Below, piece after piece: positions 33,823-46,170 of a DNA stretch of 64,000 nt; position 1 is the stretch's first letter, and each line of letters opens with the position of its first letter. The translations under genes were made by a program, and so were the position numbers. The notes beneath the pieces are model-generated. The model searched no databases, was not told the origin of the DNA, and saw only the letters and a program-made list of their open reading frames with translations. Source of the DNA: Adineta ricciae (lineage: Eukaryota > Rotifera > Eurotatoria > Adinetida > Adinetidae); the NCBI GenBank assembly GCA_905250025.1, contig CAJNOJ010000143.1:124001-188000 (forward strand), written 5' to 3'.

Positions 33823-35119
33823 ATGAGTGGCAATAGTCGACGTTTTTGGGAACGGGCCGGACGTAATGGACGACAAAACACCTGTCGCTTTCGCTGGTTA
33901 CTACTTGTTTGCATCATGATATGTAACTTATGTATTTCTCTGATCATTTTGTATTTGCTGTTGGCTGACGTGGTTTTTATACCACAAACAGCAATCACGA
34001 TGAAAACTACCCGAGCACCACTTACTGCAACTTCCATGAAACATTCTATTAAGTTGAAAAGTAGTTTTTTGACAACAGTTAGATATGAACTCTAAAAGAA
34101 TAAAACTACTATTTCTAGAATGGACGCGGGTCGCTAAAATGAATTATCCACGACATGGACATACAGAATTGGTGTTGAAAAATGGAAATGTGTTAGTCAC
34201 TGGTGGACTGAATGCAGATTATCCAGTAAATACTAGTGAATTCTATGATGTGTTCACGAATACTTGGATAGCGACAAAGAACATGCATTTTGCACGATGT
34301 GGCCACACAATGTCATTATTGTCGAGTGGAGATGTTTTAGTGGCAGGTGGCTTTAGTTTGGAAGGTGCATATTTAGCTACCGCAGAACTGTACAATCCCT
34401 CAACTCAAACTTGGACAATTGTTGCTGATATGAGTGCACCTCGGTATCGGCATACAGCGTCTACATTAGAAGATGGACAAGTACTACTCATCGGTGGATG
34501 GAGTGGTTTTAATGAATTGGATTCTGTAGAACTGTATGATTCAAACACTAAAAACTGGAAATTGATCAACAGTATGAAGTATCGACGACAAGCACATACT
34601 GCAACTGTATTAAAAGACGGAAAGATTTTGGTTGCTGGCGGATATACTGAATCTACAGAGATAAAACATACAGAATTATATGATCCATCGCAAAAGAAGT
34701 GGACGACCTTAAAGCCTATGAACGCTGCACGAAGTGATCATACTGCATCTCTATTAACCGATGGTAATGTATTGGCTGTAGGAGGATATGATGGTACAAG
34801 TGAATTGAACACTGTGGAATTATATGATAGATTAAGTCAGGTTTGGACTGTTGTTAATAATATGAATAATAAACGATCCGAGCATAGTGCATCTTTACTA
34901 GCTAATGGGCAAGTTTTGGTTGCCGGTGGATGGAATGGTCAAATTGAATTGCAGACTGTTGAAGCCTATGATCCACCAACCAAAAGTTGGGTGCATCTTG
35001 CTAATATGACACTGAAGCGAAGGCAGCACACTGCATCTGTTCTAACAAATGGAGCACTTCTAATTGCTGGTGGTGTTAGTCACAAAACTATTTTAGATAG
35101 AGTGGAACTATACCAATAA
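33823..35119 (+). CDS. kelch-repeat single-pass membrane protein, two exons
   Basis: Exons 33823-34060 and 34119-35119 join across a 58-nt intron (gtagtt...ttctag, phase 1), giving 412 aa. A basic N-terminus (RRFWERAGRNGRQNTCRFR) precedes one hydrophobic helix (WLLLVCIMICNLCISLIILY), so the protein is a type II membrane protein with the kelch part outside. Seven repeats of about 48 residues follow, each starting M...R..H(T/S)A..L..G.VL(V/I).GG and ending LYD....W. They should form a complete beta-propeller, although the seventh is cut short after VELY and may be closed by the N-terminal strand. The repeat style (HTASLLTDGNVLAVGG) is the bacterial-type kelch pattern, common in bdelloids and compatible with old horizontal acquisition followed by gain of the membrane anchor and intron. 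Ligand unknown. Confidence 0.88.
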
Positions 35120-35734
35120 ATATTATGCTTCATAAGATCGAATATAAGATTTGATCCGAACAGTCGACAGATATTTGGTGAAATGTTGTTTTTATATAGC
35201 ATACATGCATGCTTTTTACATACAGATGATAGTTTAGGTCAAATTCGACAATATTTTTCAAATTTTATTTTACCGTACGAAATATAGAATTATACGATGG
35301 AAATAAAACCTAATGCCAATCACTACATGCGTTCGAAATATGAAAATATCTGTGAATAAATTAGTCTACGATACTTGTACCACCTTCATGGTACGTATAT
35401 CGTTTGAAAATATGATACAATTGTTGAATGTTAGTATTATTAATAAGGTACAAAGCGCCTGACTTGATGTAAATTCTATTTTCACTATCGAAACACACAT
35501 CGAAAAACCATTTTTCTTTCTGTCCAATACAATCATCATTGAAAGTCCTCTATACTGACGCTATTTACTGCATGACTCAAATGAATCACAGAGATATACG
35601 TATTTATGTAATTGTGCAATGATTGCAATATGCGTCATTTGTGAAATTTCCCAAAGAAAAAAAATTACCTCAGTATAAAACGTGTTTTTCTCGTTGCTCC
35701 CTCTCATTTCTCATAGATTCATAACAGAAGTGAC
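35120..35734. other. intergenic stretch, upstream of the RPB1 paralogue
   Basis: AT-rich with no repeat or reading frame of note. Presumed promoter of the gene starting at 35735. Confidence 0.4.
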
Positions 35735-38700
35735 ATGTCATATTCGAGCTCTCAAATAAGCGATTCAGTAGCGCCTTACCGAGATATTCGTCGTGTTCGA
35801 TTTGGAATCTTGTCTCCAATTGAAATATTACGAATGTCAGTAACAGATAAACCTATTATACATCCAGAATTATTTGAAACAGGCACACGAAAACCAAAAC
35901 TTCAAGGTCTATCCGATCCACGACAGGGACCAGTGGATCGCCACTCGAGATGTTTGACTTGTGCAGGATCTTATACCGAATGTCCGGGACATTTCGGCCA
36001 TATAAAATGTTAGTATTGTTGTTTAGTTTAGTGCCTTTTTTTTTAGAAACTTGATCCGATGAATATCATTCATATCTCATATAGTGGTTAAACCTGTTTA
36101 CCACATCGGTTTTCTAGCAAAGATATTGAAAATATTACGATGTATTTGTTTTCGCTGTGGAAAATTATTAATTGATCCAAACGATCCGAAACTGCTAGAG
36201 ATCGTTAAAAACACAAAAACTCAACGTCATCGACGCTTAGAATGGGTAGTTGCAGCATGCAAAGGTAAAAAAAGATGTCTAGACTCAAATTCGATTCTTG
36301 AAGGAATCGATGAACTTGACAATCAATTTACAAATCATTCCAATGGTTGTGGACAACTACAGCCAACCTATCGCCGATCAGGCTTAGGAATAATAATGAA
36401 GCTGAAAGGAATCGATAACGAAAACCAAACAGATGGTACACGATTAACAGCTGCACACGTTCTGGAAATTTTTAAATTGATTCCTGATTCTATATGTCGG
36501 ATACTTGGCATGGATCCTCAACACTCACGGCCTGAGTGGATGATTTTGACTGTCATACCTGTTCCTCCTCCATGTGTTCGACCATCCGTATTGATATTTG
36601 GCGAATCATCTGCTCAAGATGATTTAACATATATTTTGGCAAACATTATCAAAGCAAATAATATTTTGCACGAAGACGAACAAAATGGCGTTTCTTCGCA
36701 TATCATCGATGAGCATTGGACATATTTACAATATTGTTGTGCAACATTGATCAACAATGACATTTCGAACATACCGAAAATGGCCCATAAGACTGGTCGA
36801 CCTTTGAAATCATTGTCAGAACGACTGAAAGGTTCCGTTTTGACTCTGATAATTGAGTAAGATTGTAGATATGTCGTTTTTCAGGCAAAGAAGGTCGAAT
36901 TCGTTGTAATCTAATGGGCAAACGAGTAGATTTCAGCGCACGAAGTGTATGTCAATATAAGTTTAATTTTGTATTTCAATTAAAAAATCAAATTGTTCTT
37001 CATAGGTCATAACAGCTGATCCTAACTTAGCCATTGATCAAGTTGGTGTACCGAAATCGATTGCGCAGAATTTAACCGTTCCAGAAATTGTCAATCCGTT
37101 CAATAGAGAATGGCTACAGGAAATGGTTTCAAATCACACTGCTAAATATATTATTCTTGAAAATGGAGATCGAATTAATTTGGGAGTTCGTACTTCTGAT
37201 ATCTCATTACGCTGTGGATATATTGTCGAGCGGCCAATGATGGATGATGATCTTGTTGTTTTCAATCGACAGCCGTCGCTGCATAAAGTGTCCATGATGG
37301 CACATCGCGTGAAACTTTTGCCATGGTCCACGTTTCGATTAAATTTATCAGTTACAACCCCGTACAATGCTGATTTTGACGGTGACGAAATGAACCTTCA
37401 TTTGCCACAATCAATAGAAGCTAAAGCTGAACTATCCGAATTAATGACGGTTCCGCGCCTTCTCATTACACCACAATCTAATCGACCAGTAATGGGTATT
37501 GTTCAGGATGCATTAACAGGTGTAACAAAAATGACACGTCGCGATGTCTTCATTGATAAAAATGACCTGATGAACTTGCTCATGCTTATACCATCATGGA
37601 ACGGTAAAATTCCACAACCAGCTATTCTTAAACCTAAATCATTATGGACCGGAAAGCAACTTATTTCCCTATTACTTCCACGAGACGTGAATTGCGCTCG
37701 AACGTATTCCGAGAGCGGAAGTTTCGACTGGATTTCGTCAAGTGATACAGACATATTAGTTGAAAATGGACGACTGCTCTCTGGTATTTTATGTAAACGA
37801 ACACTAGGAGCAAGTGCAGGTTCGTTGGGACATATTATCTTTATGGAATGTGGATACAAAATAGCCGGCGAGTTTTATTCAACGATTCAAGTTTTAGTCA
37901 ATAATTGGTTACTACTCGAAGGACATTCCGTTGGTAAGCTTTAATAAAATGCAGTTTCTAGAAACTGAATGGGCTCGTTTCAGGTATAAATGATGCAGTT
38001 ATTGACGAACCTACTACGAAGATGATTCTAGAACAAGTTCAACAAAATGAGTATAAAGTACAACAATTGATTGAAGACATTCGTAGCGGCCAAATAGCAT
38101 CAAATTTGTCATCGCGACGTCTATTTGAAAAAGAAATCAATCAAAGTTTGAATGATGTGAAAGATAAAGTTGGATCACTTGCTCAGCAATCGTTATCGGA
38201 TTTCAATCAATTCAAAGCGATGGTTACTAGTGGAGCCAAAGGTTCACTGATTAATATCGCACAAATCATTGCTTGTGTCGGCCAACAAAATGTTGAAGGT
38301 TTGTTGCATACAGTTTAACCGAATGGCGTTTTCGTCTATTTTTCTAATGATTTGAATATTTAGGGAAACGAATTCCATTCGGCTTTCAACAACGTTCGCT
38401 ACCACACTTCTTCAAAGAAGATCACGGCCCGAGAGCGCGTGGATTTGTTGCAAAATCCTATTTGCAAGGTCTAACGCCTACAGAATTCTTCTTTCATGCC
38501 ATGGGCGGTCGAGAAGGTGTTATCGATACGGCTATTAAAACAGCCGAAACTGGTTACATTCAACGTCGTCTAGTTAAAACCATGGAATCGGTCATGGTCA
38601 AATACGACGGAACAGTTCGGAATCAGCATGAACAGGTGATTCAGTTCATTTACGGCGAAGATGGTCTAGCCGGAGAACATGTTGAGTTTCAAAAAATCAT

Positions 38701-41250
38701 CTCATTGAAGCCATCTGATAGTGTCTTTAAAGACCTGTGCAAATTTGATTTACCTGATAATGCGCAAGATTTACATGAATTTTTAAACACTCACGTGATC
38801 AATGATCTCTTCTCTAACGATCGATCTTTACAAATCTTGGACAATGAATGGAATCAATTATGCCAGGACCGGCAACATCTTCGAGAATTATTTCTCCATG
38901 GTATTAACTCGCAATTGATTTTGCCATGTAATATAGACCGATTGATTTATAATGCACAAAAACTATTCCACATTTCTAAACGAACAAAATCGGACCTTTC
39001 GCCAATCAAAATTATTGATGACTTAAAAAATTTAATTCAACGTTTGACCGTTGTCAAAGGTGCCGATTCACTTTCACAAGAAGCTCAACAAAATGCCATT
39101 TTGTTGATGAGTACTCTTCTTCGATCATCTCTTTGCTCACAGCAAGTTCTCAAAAAACATCATCTGACTAGTGAGGCATTTGATTGGCTGTGCGGTGAAA
39201 TCGAGACGCGTTTTCAACAAGCACAAGTTCATCCAGGGGAATGTGTGGGTGTACTAGCAGCACAATCGCTTGGTGAACCAGCAACTCAGATGACGTTAAA
39301 TACGTTCCATTACGCTGGTGTCTCAGCAAAAAATGTGACACTTGGTGTTCCTCGTCTTCGAGAAATCATCGGTGTTTCGAAAAAACCTAGAACACCCTCG
39401 ATGACTATTTACTTTAGTGAGGAAGTCGAAAAAGATGTCGAGAATTGTTTGGAAGTCTTATCGAATCTTGAGTGCTGTTCACTGAAGAATATCACTGTTA
39501 GCTCAAGTATTTATTATGATCCTGACCCAGCAATTACCGTCATTGAAAAAGATCAAGAATGGACGAGCATTTACCATGAATTAGCTACTGAGAATCATTC
39601 GCAAAGATCTCCGTGGCTATTACGCATTGAATTGAACCGACAGAAAATGAACCAGAAGAAATTAACAATGGAGCAAATTGCTGGAACAGTTACAGACGCT
39701 CTTAACGGCTATTACCACGTGATTTACAATGATGACAATTCAGATATACCTGTTCTGCATGTCAGACTTACTAGTTTAATGAAAGATCTTATTGATGAAG
39801 ATAATACATCGGGAGAAAATGGGATTGGTAAAATAGACGAAGATACTAATCTTCAATTGCTCAATAGAGAAATATTACCGACTTTACTACTGAAAGGTAA
39901 AGCATTAAGTTTGACAATTGCTAGAGTACCATATATGATTTTATTTTGGATAGGATTTTCATCAATATCGAAAGTAAATCTCGTTGAAACAAAAAAGTTT
40001 CTCTCGAACACTTCTAAACAACGATATACTATCTCGGATAAAGGATGTATTGAAACAATTGATGAATATTGTGTTGTCACAGATGGCACTGCACTTCAAA
40101 AGGTTCTTGGCACAAAATACATTGATCATCGCCGAACGTTTACAAATGACCTCGTCGAAATTTTCGAAGTTCTTGGTATTGAAGCTGCACGCTCAGCAAC
40201 TCAATATGAATTGAAGCAAGTGATGTCATTCGATGGGGCTTATGTCAATGCTCGTCATATATCTCTACTATGTGATATTATGACAACAAGAGGACAACTA
40301 ATGTCAGCCACACGCCATGGAATTAATCGGCAAGGTTGTAGTCCAATTATGAGATCAACTTTTGAAGAAACTGTCAGCATTCTTCTTCAAGCAGCAGCAC
40401 ATGCCGAACTTGATCCGTTAAAAGGCGTTTCAGAGAATATTATGCTTGGTCAATTGGCTAAAATAGGCACAGGCGCATTTGATGTTCTCGTAGACGTAAG
40501 AAAGTGCAATTTAGCAATGGAAATACCCAGCACAAATATCGATACATTTCAACTAGTCACGAACCAGTTTTTGATTGCTAACACACCGTGGACAGAATCA
40601 ATAGCCACTCCAGCATATCAAATAGCTGATTCTTCGACCAGAACAGCATCTACACTAAACATAAATTATCGGTACTCTCCATCATCGCCCAGTTATACAT
40701 CATTTCAATCACCAAATTCTTCGACAACACCATCTTTCTACCGGTATATGCATTTCACTTGATTGAACTAGATTTATATGTATACTTGATTGAAATAGTC
40801 CTGCCAGTCCATCGTATACTTCAATAACTAGCCCAGTTTATTCAACCGGTCTAACGTCGCCATTCTATGCATCGAGTAGCCCAGCATATCGTTAGTTTCT
40901 TTTTTTTCATGTAGATGATCTTACTGTATTTGTTCATGCTTTGTTGTAAAAGATCCAACGACTCCTGTATACAGATCATCTCAATCAAACCCACCTTCTT
41001 CACCGCTGTACTCACCGATGTCGCCGCGAATTAGCTATTCAAGTGCAACGTCACCAATGTATTCACCAACATCACCACAAATGTATAGTCAAACGTCATC
41101 TGTTTACCGACCGAACGTCGCTTCACCTCTTTATCCGTATGTTCCATGTTATTTTTCTTTGTCTGCATACAACTTCTAATCTTTTATTTTAGACAATCGC
41201 CAAACTACAGTCCCAATTTTTCCACAGATGGTGCTGACGATTTCATATAA
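35735..41250 (+). CDS. divergent paralogue of RNA polymerase II largest subunit (RPB1), ten exons
   Basis: Exons: 35735-36008, 36085-36831, 36885-36946, 37006-37933, 37984-38298, 38364-39896, 39954-40743, 40799-40890, 40953-41136, 41193-41250. All introns are GT-AG, 50-76 nt; 1,660 aa. Visible parts: clamp zinc ligands ([31 protein letters not shown]); switch region ([20 protein letters not shown]); catalytic loop [10 protein letters not shown] at about residue 482, all three Asp present; bridge helix ([20 protein letters not shown]); trigger loop with His ([20 protein letters not shown]) at about 1075; foot and cleft end with [18 protein letters not shown]. The core is full length, so it should assemble with RPB2. 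The C-terminal domain (about 1526-1660) has only about 15 degenerate heptads (one YSPTSPQ) instead of dozens, then an acidic tip. The core is more diverged than an ordinary animal RPB1, so it is probably a second, specialised copy. Confidence 0.92.
40650..41230 (+). other. degenerate short CTD of the RPB1 paralogue, spread over four exons
   Basis: Heptad-like units in order include [90 protein letters not shown] and YSPN. Tyr spacing varies from 6 to about 13 residues. Many keep an SP or TP site (positions 5-6), while most Ser2-Pro3 pairs are lost. Three introns interrupt the region, each inside a unit. A canonical CTD recruits capping, splicing and 3'-end factors through phospho-Ser2 and phospho-Ser5. 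Confidence 0.85.
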
Positions 41251-41565
41251 ACTCTTTTTAAGTTTTTTTCTTCAATTTTGTTGTATGATATTGTTAAATC
41301 ATTTAAAAAAGGATTTGTACTTCTATGAACAAATCATAGAATTCTAAACATCGAAGTTTGTAGATTCCTCTGTCAGCATGATTGTAATGCTGACGTACGA
41401 ACACTTAGATTATGAAAGTTTTCAAACATGCTGCTTTTTCTGGTTGAAAATATCTACTCCGTTCTGATCACTTAGTAAAGTGTGCACGTGAAAGGAAAAA
41501 GAAATAAAAGTAAAACTGCAAATCGAGACAATTTTTTTCAAACAAGCTACTCTCTGACGGATTGT

Positions 41566-42462
41566 ATGGTTTACATGATCAGTCATTTTACATTGAAACG
41601 ACTTACGATATATGTTTTCTGTCTGATATTGAATCTCATTGTTATAGCACTTCTATCGGATTCTTTTACTTTAATTACACATGAATCGATTAGAAATAAC
41701 GAGAATTATTTCAATTTTACACATTTGCATGCTGCTTTCAATCGTAGTACGAGCACAGCAGCAGCACCAAGACTGTGTATTCTTGTACGTACATATGGTT
41801 CACAAATTGGATATTTACCTGTTCTAGTTCTCTCGCTATTTCATTCACATCTTGAAAATGACCGTATCTTGGTAATAAACACAGATAATCGCACTGATAT
41901 CCGACTTCTTAATGATACAATTCGTTTTGTTAACACTTTAGTTGCTCGTAAAGATTACGTTACCCTCCTTGATTACGGTTTACTTTCAGTTGGAACAGAC
42001 TTTGGATATTATATGACGGATCAGGTATTGACATATCTGTACAACTCTTCTAAATGGGACTGTCAATATATTACTTTTACGAATGGTGATAATTTCTATT
42101 CTCGAGTATTCGGTAGCAAAATTATTCCGCATATGAAAGGTGGTATGGATATTATTGCATGGGGATTCGTATCACACCATTCTTGGCCTGAATTTCAAGA
42201 GATGACTGTTACTAAACATCGTAGTGTACCGCAAATTTTCGACGATGGGAGTAATAAGTGTATTAGCGTGTCATTGAAAAGCTCTCGAGCTGATTTAGGC
42301 GCGGCGGCATATCGACTGACGTTCTTGAAACGACATCATCTGTTTTTTCGAGATCTTCATGGAAAATACAGCTTGAATTCTGATGGAATATTTATTCAAA
42401 GAGCAGCGATGCTGACTAATTCATCTGTTCTACTTCGACAAACTTTGTTTGTGCATCAATGA
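41566..42462 (+). CDS. putative type II membrane glycosyltransferase-like protein
   Basis: A 298-aa single-exon frame from ATG at 41566; the frame is open to 41482 but only with a GTG start. A membrane anchor (LTIYVFCLILNLIVIALL) is followed by several N-glycosylation sites. The core has RLCILVRTYGSQIGYLPVLV, DRILVINTDNRTD, WDCQYITFTNGDNFYSRVF (a DxD-like GDN after a hydrophobic strand), MDIIAWGFVSHHSW, and a final region SSRADLGAAAYRLTFLKRHH before LNSDGIFIQRA. This layout resembles GT-A glycosyltransferases of the secretory pathway and relatives expanded in bdelloids. I cannot name the family with confidence. Confidence 0.55.
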   Translation: MVYMISHFTLKRLTIYVFCLILNLIVIALLSDSFTLITHESIRNNENYFNFTHLHAAFNRSTSTAAAPRLCILVRTYGSQIGYLPVLVLSLFHSHLENDRILVINTDNRTDIRLLNDTIRFVNTLVARKDYVTLLDYGLLSVGTDFGYYMTDQVLTYLYNSSKWDCQYITFTNGDNFYSRVFGSKIIPHMKGGMDIIAWGFVSHHSWPEFQEMTVTKHRSVPQIFDDGSNKCISVSLKSSRADLGAAAYRLTFLKRHHLFFRDLHGKYSLNSDGIFIQRAAMLTNSSVLLRQTLFVHQ

Positions 42463-43565
42463 AGAACAACAACTGTTGATGAGAATATGTGTTGTTGCTA
42501 ATAGTGATTGGCACCTGAAATATAGCTATCTAACATGAAAAGCCTACTGCAATGTACTACGTTAAGTACTTTGAGAAAAAAGGGCTAGTAGTAATATATG
42601 AGGCGAGTTAATGATTCGAGAAATAACATGTTATCTATCCGTATGTATATTGTATGCATTCCATTTCTATTATCTTGAGCGTATATCTAATACATCAGCA
42701 ACATTCAACATTTACACGTATGCTGATAGTATTTCTTCTCTTCTTCCCTGTATCATCTATCGCGAGATGGCATTTACGTTAGAGTTGCTAAGAACATTCA
42801 ACATATATGATCAGGTAAACTCAATGTGTCTAAATCCAAAGTTTAGAGTGCTACTAGAATAAAACTAAGATGAATGTTTTACAAATATTTTGTAGTTTGG
42901 ATTCGTTGCGATACGCGAACAGACTTTGAAGTTAAAATGAAAGAAAATTCTACAAAGAGAGAAAGTAAACAGTTCAATAACTTACTAAGCAAACTTTTAC
43001 GAGTAGAAGCTACGGAAGATTGATTGTTTAATAGAGGGGAAATCTTCTGTTTCTCGGCTGCACCACAGTATTTTTCATTCACCGAAGTCATCGTTTATAC
43101 GCACCGATATGTTTTTTTTCCATAGAAAATAAAGAATTCATTTTCAAAAGTGTCTTTCTATCTAAAATACATAGATGCTAGAGGAACATTCAGATGTGCC
43201 AAGTCTATTTGGTTTTCTATTGTCGAGTTCAATCAATAGATGATGCTACCGGTCGATTACCTTTGTTTCGTATACTTTCTGCTCTTAATTTTAAAAGTCA
43301 TCAAACGCTTGAGTTCAATTCAATAAGAACTGTACGCATCGATGAAAGCCGTAAAACGAGTGAGTCTATCAACGCGTTCGTTCAGTTTACACAAATTCTC
43401 CATTTAGACAGGTAATGTTAAAAGTGAATCGTTGTATCAACTGTTTTAGTGCATCAGGTAATATACAACAAAATAGCTCAAACGTATAGTTACCGCTTGC
43501 GTGTCTGTACGAATCTGGCGTTGCGAAAATCGTGTCTTCTGTTTTGCGGACATTTTTTTTCTTAA
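42463..43565. other. intergenic stretch with a repeat shared with 46.5 kb
   Basis: Frames at 42611 and 43194 have no recognised family. Around 43535-43565 (ttttgcggacatttt) begins a sequence also found near 46550-46660; here it is split by the MITE at 43566. Confidence 0.35.
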
Positions 43566-43814
43566 CCCAGGTCGATCAATCCCGTACTCGGATCCGGTCG
43601 AATCCTACAGGAATTCGACGGAATCGCATTGGATTCAGATGGTCTCGGATCCGAAGCATGATTTTTTCGGATTTTCTACGGATCATCATAGAATATAGCT
43701 AAAAACATCGCTCATAAAATTTGCAATAACCGACTGAATTTTTCCAGTCGAATTCCAATGCAATTCCGTTTCCAGAAATACGATTGGATCCAGCATCGGA
43801 TTTGTTGACTTGGG
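43566..43814 (+). mobile_element. CAGGTC-type MITE copy, about 250 bp
   Basis: Left end cccaggtcgatcaatcccg and right end ggatttgttgacttggg are imperfect TIRs. The interior includes atcatcatagaatatagct and ttttccagtcg, shared with the copies at 49502 and 58740. Flanking sequence resembles an uninterrupted stretch at about 46610-46650, which acts as an empty site. Confidence 0.75.
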
Positions 43815-44007
43815 AATTGGTTAAAAAAAAGTATTCGCAATATAGAAACGGGTAGGAGAGAAACTAAATTATCCGCATAAGAGAAAGTGTGTGCAATGTA
43901 GAATCAAAGGAGAAAGATAAAGAAACTATGCGATAACATTATGAAGCAAAAGAAAATTTATTTCATTAAGGATAAACAAAATGATTTTATAACAGATAGT
44001 TGAGTAA
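43815..44007. repeat. right half of the repeat split by the MITE
   Basis: Sequence at about 43822-43900 (agtattcgcaatata..., ccgcataagagaaagtgt) resembles 46540-46660 in part directly and in part inverted. Non-coding. Confidence 0.4.
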
Positions 44008-46170
44008 CTAATTGTCCTTTGTTCTATAATCAAGATCGTCTTGTTCATTAGCATCAAACACGTGGATATATCGATAAGAGAGAATGCGCAATCGCTTCTG
44101 ATAACTAGCTAGGTCCAAGATGCCGTCCAAATATTCTTGTTTCGCTTGAAGTAGACGATTTTCATTGATTACTGTTTTTACTTTTCTACGACGTGTTGTT
44201 CGTTGTTGAGCTTGTTCTTGTTCTACTCGAACCATCGTTGATTCTTCCAGCTCCTGTATGAATCTTATCCATGCCCATATGTTGGGATAAGTTGAACAAT
44301 ACTAATTCAATTTTCCATGGTAATCTTCTACATGATTATTAGTTCTTGGTTGGATTCCAATAAGATCGAAAACGTTCCAAAAAGAAGGAGGAAAAACTGC
44401 ATGGTCAATGTATGTTCGAAGAATATAATCTGTTAACTTGAGAAAACGAGAACTGATACCACTAAGTTCTTCAATAATATCACAAAATGTTGTTTGAATT
44501 TCTTGACGTGGTAATAAAAGCAAGGATAATATGTTTGCTATTTGACGACGTGCTTCAACACCCTTGGAACATGAAACTAAACCTTTCTTCTTTATCTGTC
44601 GCCAGATATTCTGACCAAAATGGAACTGACACCCTTTTATATTTGCCATTGGAAAGTTTTTCAAAAATGCTTTGTAAGCCGCCATCTCGAAATCGATCAA
44701 TATTGATTGTGGAGCTAGGGTGATTTGGTCGCTTTGAACGTAAATAATCAATTGAACCAAAAAGCTATCGTAAGTGTCGAAGTTCTTGTTAGGTAAAGCA
44801 TCATAAACCACAAGTTTCATGCTGAAATCATCCCACACATGTATGCTGTAACTTTGATAGAATAATCGAGGGGCAGTTCTGAAGGTTCCATCACTATTCT
44901 AGTGTTGATTTGAACCGAGTAATCGAAGACTAGTAAGTGAAGAAAACTCAAGTATTGATTGAATGTTACTACAGAATAAGAAGTTTTCATTAGTTAAAGT
45001 TCGAGTGAGCGAGTATAAGGTGCCACGATTGATGATTAATCTTTTGGAATTTTCCGTTGTCTCGATGAACGATGGTAATATAAAGAAGATTTCACATGAT
45101 CAAATACAGGAACTGCACTGGCATTACCATTGTCACGTCTGAATTTTTTCACTTGTTCATCGTATAACATAGAAACTGGTGTTGTTGGTGGAAAAATTAC
45201 GTTTCGTACCACCTATTCCGAATATCTGGCAGCATGACCGGATGTTCGGAAAGAAATTTTTTTTTTAATTTCGTGCAGGAGTCCGGAAAGTTTTTGGATT
45301 GTGTGACGGGAGTTCGAAATTTCTTTTCTACCGAAGATCGTAAAATTAAAAAACAAGGAGATTTTAATACACTGATTAGGTATTTACAACAAAACGTTTA
45401 GAATGTAGCTAGTTTAATCACGGTGATCGTAAAATACAAGATTGAATGTAACTGAAAATGTAAATTGATCTCGTCATGTAGTTCGTAACGAGCATAATGA
45501 ATTTTCTTTTGTTTTCAATATTTACAACGATAACTACAAAAATAAGGTATTACTACACGTTTTATTTTGTTATGAACAAATTTTCATTTCAATACGAATA
45601 CAGTGTTGCCTTCATCTCGATTGCTCATTGCTAATCCTTACAGACTTCCGGTTGTTCCATTCCAGCCCGTAATTAAATTTGTACCGCTCGATCCTTATTG
45701 ACTGACACTGAGTGTTATAGTTACGATCTACCGGTTATACATCGTTCCGGACATCTGACATATATACCTCATATTTTCGATTATGGACTTCATGATAAAA
45801 TCGGCAGTGGTTTTTTGTCACGGTGTTCGTAATGGACATCGGTTCCGGGAGTTCGGAAAAATAAAGTGGTGCGAAACGTAGTTCACCCAACATATTTCAT
45901 CTTAATAATAGAAGATGATTGGGTTTTGATTGAAGATTTGCATAGTTTCATAGTATAGGCCCACATTTTTCTCTCGTCTTTGTTTGTTCATTTCAATCCG
46001 AAATGATAATCTTTGAAAATAATACCTTCATTTTCCTGTTGTGTGGTAATCACAAAAAATTTGTTCGAATTCACGCTTGATGTTAGTTATTATTCGATTT
46101 TCTCTCATATTAGTGGGTTTAAATAGATGTATCCATGGTGTTTCTCCTTTGTTACAGTTACCCTCGTTAT
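44008..46170 (-). mobile_element. degenerate MULE (Mutator-like) DNA transposon, interrupted by a TIR element
   Basis: Minus-strand fragments together cover much of a MULE transposase. An upstream fragment (WIHLFKPTNMREN..., IKREFEQIF) lies at about 45990-46170. Next to 45170 is TPVSMLYDEQVKKFRRDNGN. The catalytic-domain start DGTFRTAPRLFYQSYSIHVW is near 44870. The main block (44838-44302) has SILIDFEMAAYKAFLKNFPM, IKGCQFHFGQNIWRQIKKKG and QPRTNNHVEDYHGKLN, typical MULE motifs. The C-terminal part, NIWAWIRFIQEL..., runs on to 44008. In-frame stops (for example in LGSNQH-stop-NSDGTF and after YHGKLN) and frame changes show it is inactive. No Mutator-type TIRs identified. A separate 0.7-kb TIR element sits inside it at 45184-45891. 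Confidence 0.8.
45184..45891. mobile_element. TIR element (MITE) of about 0.7 kb nested in the MULE relic
   Basis: The ends gttggtggaaaaattacg... and ...cgtagttcacccaac are inverted repeats extending inward through tacgtttcg(t/c)accac and a ccgaa/ccgga-rich stretch (about 60 bp, with mismatches). No coding capacity. It separates two fragments of the MULE transposase, so it is younger than that copy. Confidence 0.65.

Noticed and set aside
37503-37859. Antisense frame inside the RPB1 paralogue
   Set aside because: Shadow of a conserved exon; no independent evidence.
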